A stretch of 64,000 bases of DNA from Marinobacter sp. JH2. Lineage in GTDB: Bacteria > Pseudomonadota > Gammaproteobacteria > Pseudomonadales > Oleiphilaceae. A program made the position numbers and the translations under genes. Where the stretch lies: NCBI RefSeq assembly GCF_004353225.1, contig NZ_CP037934.1, positions 3,224,001-3,288,000 of the forward strand, in the 5' to 3' direction. The notes under the pieces are model-generated. The model saw only the letters and a program-made list of their open reading frames with translations. It was not told where the DNA came from and did no database searches. Each line of letters opens with the position of its first letter. Positions within the stretch are counted from its first letter, which is position 1. This document shows, piece by piece, positions 61,887 to 64,000 of the stretch.

Positions 61887-63164
61887 ATGCACATTGTGAT
61901 TGTGGGAGGCGGTGTAATTGGCATAACGACAGCCAGGGAACTGGTGCGGCGGGGCCATCAGGTAACGGTTCTGGAACGCCACGGGCTGCCCGGAAATGAA
62001 ACCAGTAAAGGTAATGCGGCACAGCGTTCCTACGGCGTAGTTTATCCCTGGGCCGATCCGTCAATGGTGTTCAAGGCGTTGCCTTGGCTGTTGAAAACCG
62101 ATGGCCCTCTGAAGATGCGCATGCCACCCTCGCTGGCGGCTACACGGTTTATGCTGGCGACGCTTCGTTATGCTTGGTCGCCCGGGTTGTTCGGGCTAAA
62201 CAAGCGGGCTATGTTGAAGTTGGGTGCTTATAGCCGCGAGCGCTTTTTGGCGCTGGAGCAAGAGCACGAACTGGCGTTTGACGGTGCCCATGATGGATTG
62301 GTGCATTTGGCTAGCACACCAGACGCGTTGGATGAATTGCGCAAGACCCATGCGTTTCTCAACGAGGTAGGCATCCCGTCGCATTTGCTTTCCCCGCAAG
62401 AAGTTCGCGACGTGGAACCCGGCATGACCGGCGATGGGCCCCTATACGGTGCGATACGGTATGAAACCGATGGCACCGGTGATTGCCATTTGTTCTCTCG
62501 AGCGCTTGCCCAAGTGTGCGAAGAGCTGGGTGTGAACTTCCGTTATGAGGTGGAGGTAGAGGCTCTGTTGGCCGATCACCAGCGGGTTAATGCGGTGCAG
62601 TTCCGTACCGCGAACGGTCAACCTGAACGCCTGGAAGCAGATGCGGTGGTGGTGGCAGCCGGTTGTTGGTCACCGGAGTTGGTGAAGCCGTTGGGGCTAA
62701 CGCTACCAATTTATCCGATTAAGGGATACAGCATTACCGTACCGCTGAACAATCCGGACAAAGCACCCACAGCGACGGTTCATGATGATAACTTCAAAGT
62801 GGTTTCAACGCGGCTGGGCAATCGTTTGAGAGCGACGGGGTTTGTTGAGCTGGCCGATTTCAATCGAGACATTCCCGAGACCAGAATTGCCACGATCAAA
62901 AAGTCGGTGCAATCCCGTTACCCCGGTTGTGCTGATCTAGATACGGCTGAAACCTGGACTGGTTTCCGTCCGATGACACCAGACGGCCCTGCCATTATTG
63001 GGAAGGGGCCCCGCGAAAACCTGTACTTGAACACCGGCCACGGGACTTTTGGCTGGACACTGGCTGCTGGCAGCGCCGCGGTGATTGCCCAAGTTATTGA
63101 CGGTGAAGAGCCCGCGGTGTCGCTGGATGCGTTCCGCCCGGGTCGCTTCGCTGGAGGGCTATAA
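61887..63164 (+). CDS. dadA: D-amino acid dehydrogenase-like FAD oxidoreductase (DadA family)
   Basis: The 425-residue flavoprotein has the N-terminal FAD motif 'GGGVIGITTARELVRRGHQVTVLER' (in parts; GxGxxG), 'WSPELVKPLGLTLPIYPIKGYS' and the C-terminal 'TGHGTFGWTLAAGSAAVIAQVI', all typical of DadA. DadA oxidises D-alanine and other D-amino acids at the membrane side and feeds electrons to the respiratory chain. AGGGGAAGAAC precedes the ATG. The 134-base gap upstream is divergent from tatD. The substrate range cannot be read from sequence. Confidence 0.88.
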   Translation: MHIVIVGGGVIGITTARELVRRGHQVTVLERHGLPGNETSKGNAAQRSYGVVYPWADPSMVFKALPWLLKTDGPLKMRMPPSLAATRFMLATLRYAWSPGLFGLNKRAMLKLGAYSRERFLALEQEHELAFDGAHDGLVHLASTPDALDELRKTHAFLNEVGIPSHLLSPQEVRDVEPGMTGDGPLYGAIRYETDGTGDCHLFSRALAQVCEELGVNFRYEVEVEALLADHQRVNAVQFRTANGQPERLEADAVVVAAGCWSPELVKPLGLTLPIYPIKGYSITVPLNNPDKAPTATVHDDNFKVVSTRLGNRLRATGFVELADFNRDIPETRIATIKKSVQSRYPGCADLDTAETWTGFRPMTPDGPAIIGKGPRENLYLNTGHGTFGWTLAAGSAAVIAQVIDGEEPAVSLDAFRPGRFAGGL

Positions 63165-64000
63165 GATCTCCGCATCGTTCTTCTCGCGGTGGCAGTCAGT
63201 CAATGATTGGCTGCTTCGCCATGAAACCTTGTGGCGGCCGGTGCCGTTTATGGAGCCGAAGCCTGACTGGTGCCAGCAGTATCCGGATCTGACGACTTGG
63301 TTGGAGCAACTTTCAGACGCAGAATGCGACTCATGGGATGAACATTTCTCAGAGTTTGCGCAGGAGGTCGCCCGTTTTGTGCCGGCCATGTCGGTTTATG
63401 ACACGTTAGTGACTCTACCGGTATTGTCTGGCCATGATCGCGGCCTGCATGCGGCTTTAAGGGAAGTCCAAGCAGTGGATATGCCGGGCCGAAAGCGGCT
63501 GCAAGCCGGAGCCTTCGCGGCTTCCGTTATGCCTTTGCACGGCCGCGTTCTGGATTGGTGCTGTGGCAAAGGCCATTTGGCTCGGACTATGGTGGCGCAA
63601 GGGGCGGAGGCCGTGTTCGGCTTTGAGTGGGACGCGGAGTTGGTGCAAGACGGCAATCGCCTTGCGAAGAAATACGGTGACCCTGTGCGCGTGGTGCAGC
63701 AGGATGTTATGGCTGGCGCGTTGCATTGGCCCGCTATTGATCATGGGGTTGCGTTGCACGCGTGTGGTGACCTGCACCGGCAGTTTTTGTGCGCAGGCAG
63801 CGAAGCAGGGCTGGGGCGATTGAGTGTATCGCCTTGCTGCTACCATTTGGGTGGACGGGGGGCTTACCGTTTGCTTTCGCAGCAGGCCCGGCATTCTGAG
63901 AATGCGCTTTGGATGGAACGGTCGGGACTTCGTTTGGCTGTGCAAGAGACGGTGACAGCCCCGGCTAGAGAGCGTGCTCAGGCGGCGCGGGTGCGCGCTT
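63127..64000 (+). CDS. SAM-dependent methyltransferase (Methyltransf_32-like), 3' end beyond window
   Basis: The reading frame is open from 63127 to the window edge, so at least 291 residues are present and the stop is not seen. It has the SAM loop 'VLDWCCGKGHLARTMVAQGAE', with an acidic 'GFEWDAEL', then 'ALHACGDLHRQFL' and 'SPCCYHLGGRG', matching the Methyltransf_32 pattern of proteins related to GSTCD. The target (RNA or protein) is unknown. The start is uncertain: ATG 63127 overlaps dadA by 38 bases; the sequence GGAGGG at 63153-63158 precedes no standard start codon in this frame at the right distance. Confidence 0.75.
   Translation, partial: MRSARVASLEGYKISASFFSRWQSVNDWLLRHETLWRPVPFMEPKPDWCQQYPDLTTWLEQLSDAECDSWDEHFSEFAQEVARFVPAMSVYDTLVTLPVLSGHDRGLHAALREVQAVDMPGRKRLQAGAFAASVMPLHGRVLDWCCGKGHLARTMVAQGAEAVFGFEWDAELVQDGNRLAKKYGDPVRVVQQDVMAGALHWPAIDHGVALHACGDLHRQFLCAGSEAGLGRLSVSPCCYHLGGRGAYRLLSQQARHSENALWMERSGLRLAVQETVTAPARERAQAARVRA

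Overview
The window reads as chromosomal DNA of a marine gammaproteobacterium, most like Marinobacter or a close relative. This is inferred from three things: a type VI secretion (T6SS) locus in the Vibrio/Pseudomonas 'vas' order, the proteobacterial dedicated sortase system (sortase, VIT/VWA target, histidine kinase, response regulator) typical of marine proteobacteria, and moderately GC-rich coding sequence with ordinary Shine-Dalgarno sites and frequent ATGA overlaps. No rRNA, tRNA, CRISPR array or intact insertion sequence was seen.

Layout. (1) 1-21708: the 3' part of a T6SS cluster: tssJ (partial), tssK, tssL, clpV/tssH, a sigma-54 activator (vasH-like), vasI, tssA, tssM and vgrG. It is followed by an effector module: a DUF4123 adaptor, a 1348-residue MIX/VasX-like effector with a hydrophobic C-terminal region, and membrane proteins that may be immunity factors. 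The last of these is frameshifted. (2) 21770-25012: a zinc-ribbon rhomboid and bioY on the minus strand, then thioredoxin and a LysR regulator. (3) 25088-30317: a TetR regulator and a reactive-carbonyl type operon (YqhD-like dehydrogenase, medium-chain reductase, DJ-1/PfpI protein, YtoQ-like protein). Near-identical 15-bp TAGAC-N5-GTCTA operators lie before the tetR gene and, twice, before the operon. (4) 30368-37184: a periplasmic-type ATP-dependent DNA ligase, a retropepsin-like protein, a hydrolase pair, a small outer-membrane barrel, cysK, a DUF815 ATPase and DUF3422. (5) 37181-42845: the dedicated sortase system. The kinase and regulator genes are divergent from the target and sortase genes, and a perfect terminator follows the sortase. 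(6) 42863-47962: a PlsC-like acyltransferase, small membrane proteins, an OmpA-domain protein, a rhomboid with a helical-repeat tail and a B-box/TPR membrane protein. (7) 47981-48290: a decayed PAS-GGDEF remnant. (8) 48359-51127: acnA. (9) 51162-58358: a signalling hub of two hybrid-less histidine kinases on the minus strand, divergent from an Hpt-REC-REC-GGDEF protein, a REC-HDOD protein and a lone receiver. (10) 58451-64000: DUF2288, LysO, HD-GYP phosphodiesterase, TatD, DadA-like oxidoreductase and a methyltransferase running off the end.

How the parts work together. The T6SS genes supply baseplate/membrane-complex parts, sheath recycling and a spike carrying a dedicated cargo. The VasH-like protein may act at a -24/-12-like site just before vgrG. 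The sortase block looks self-contained: a two-component system next to one sortase and one candidate substrate. The GGDEF and HD-GYP proteins, about 3 kb apart, would make and break cyclic di-GMP.
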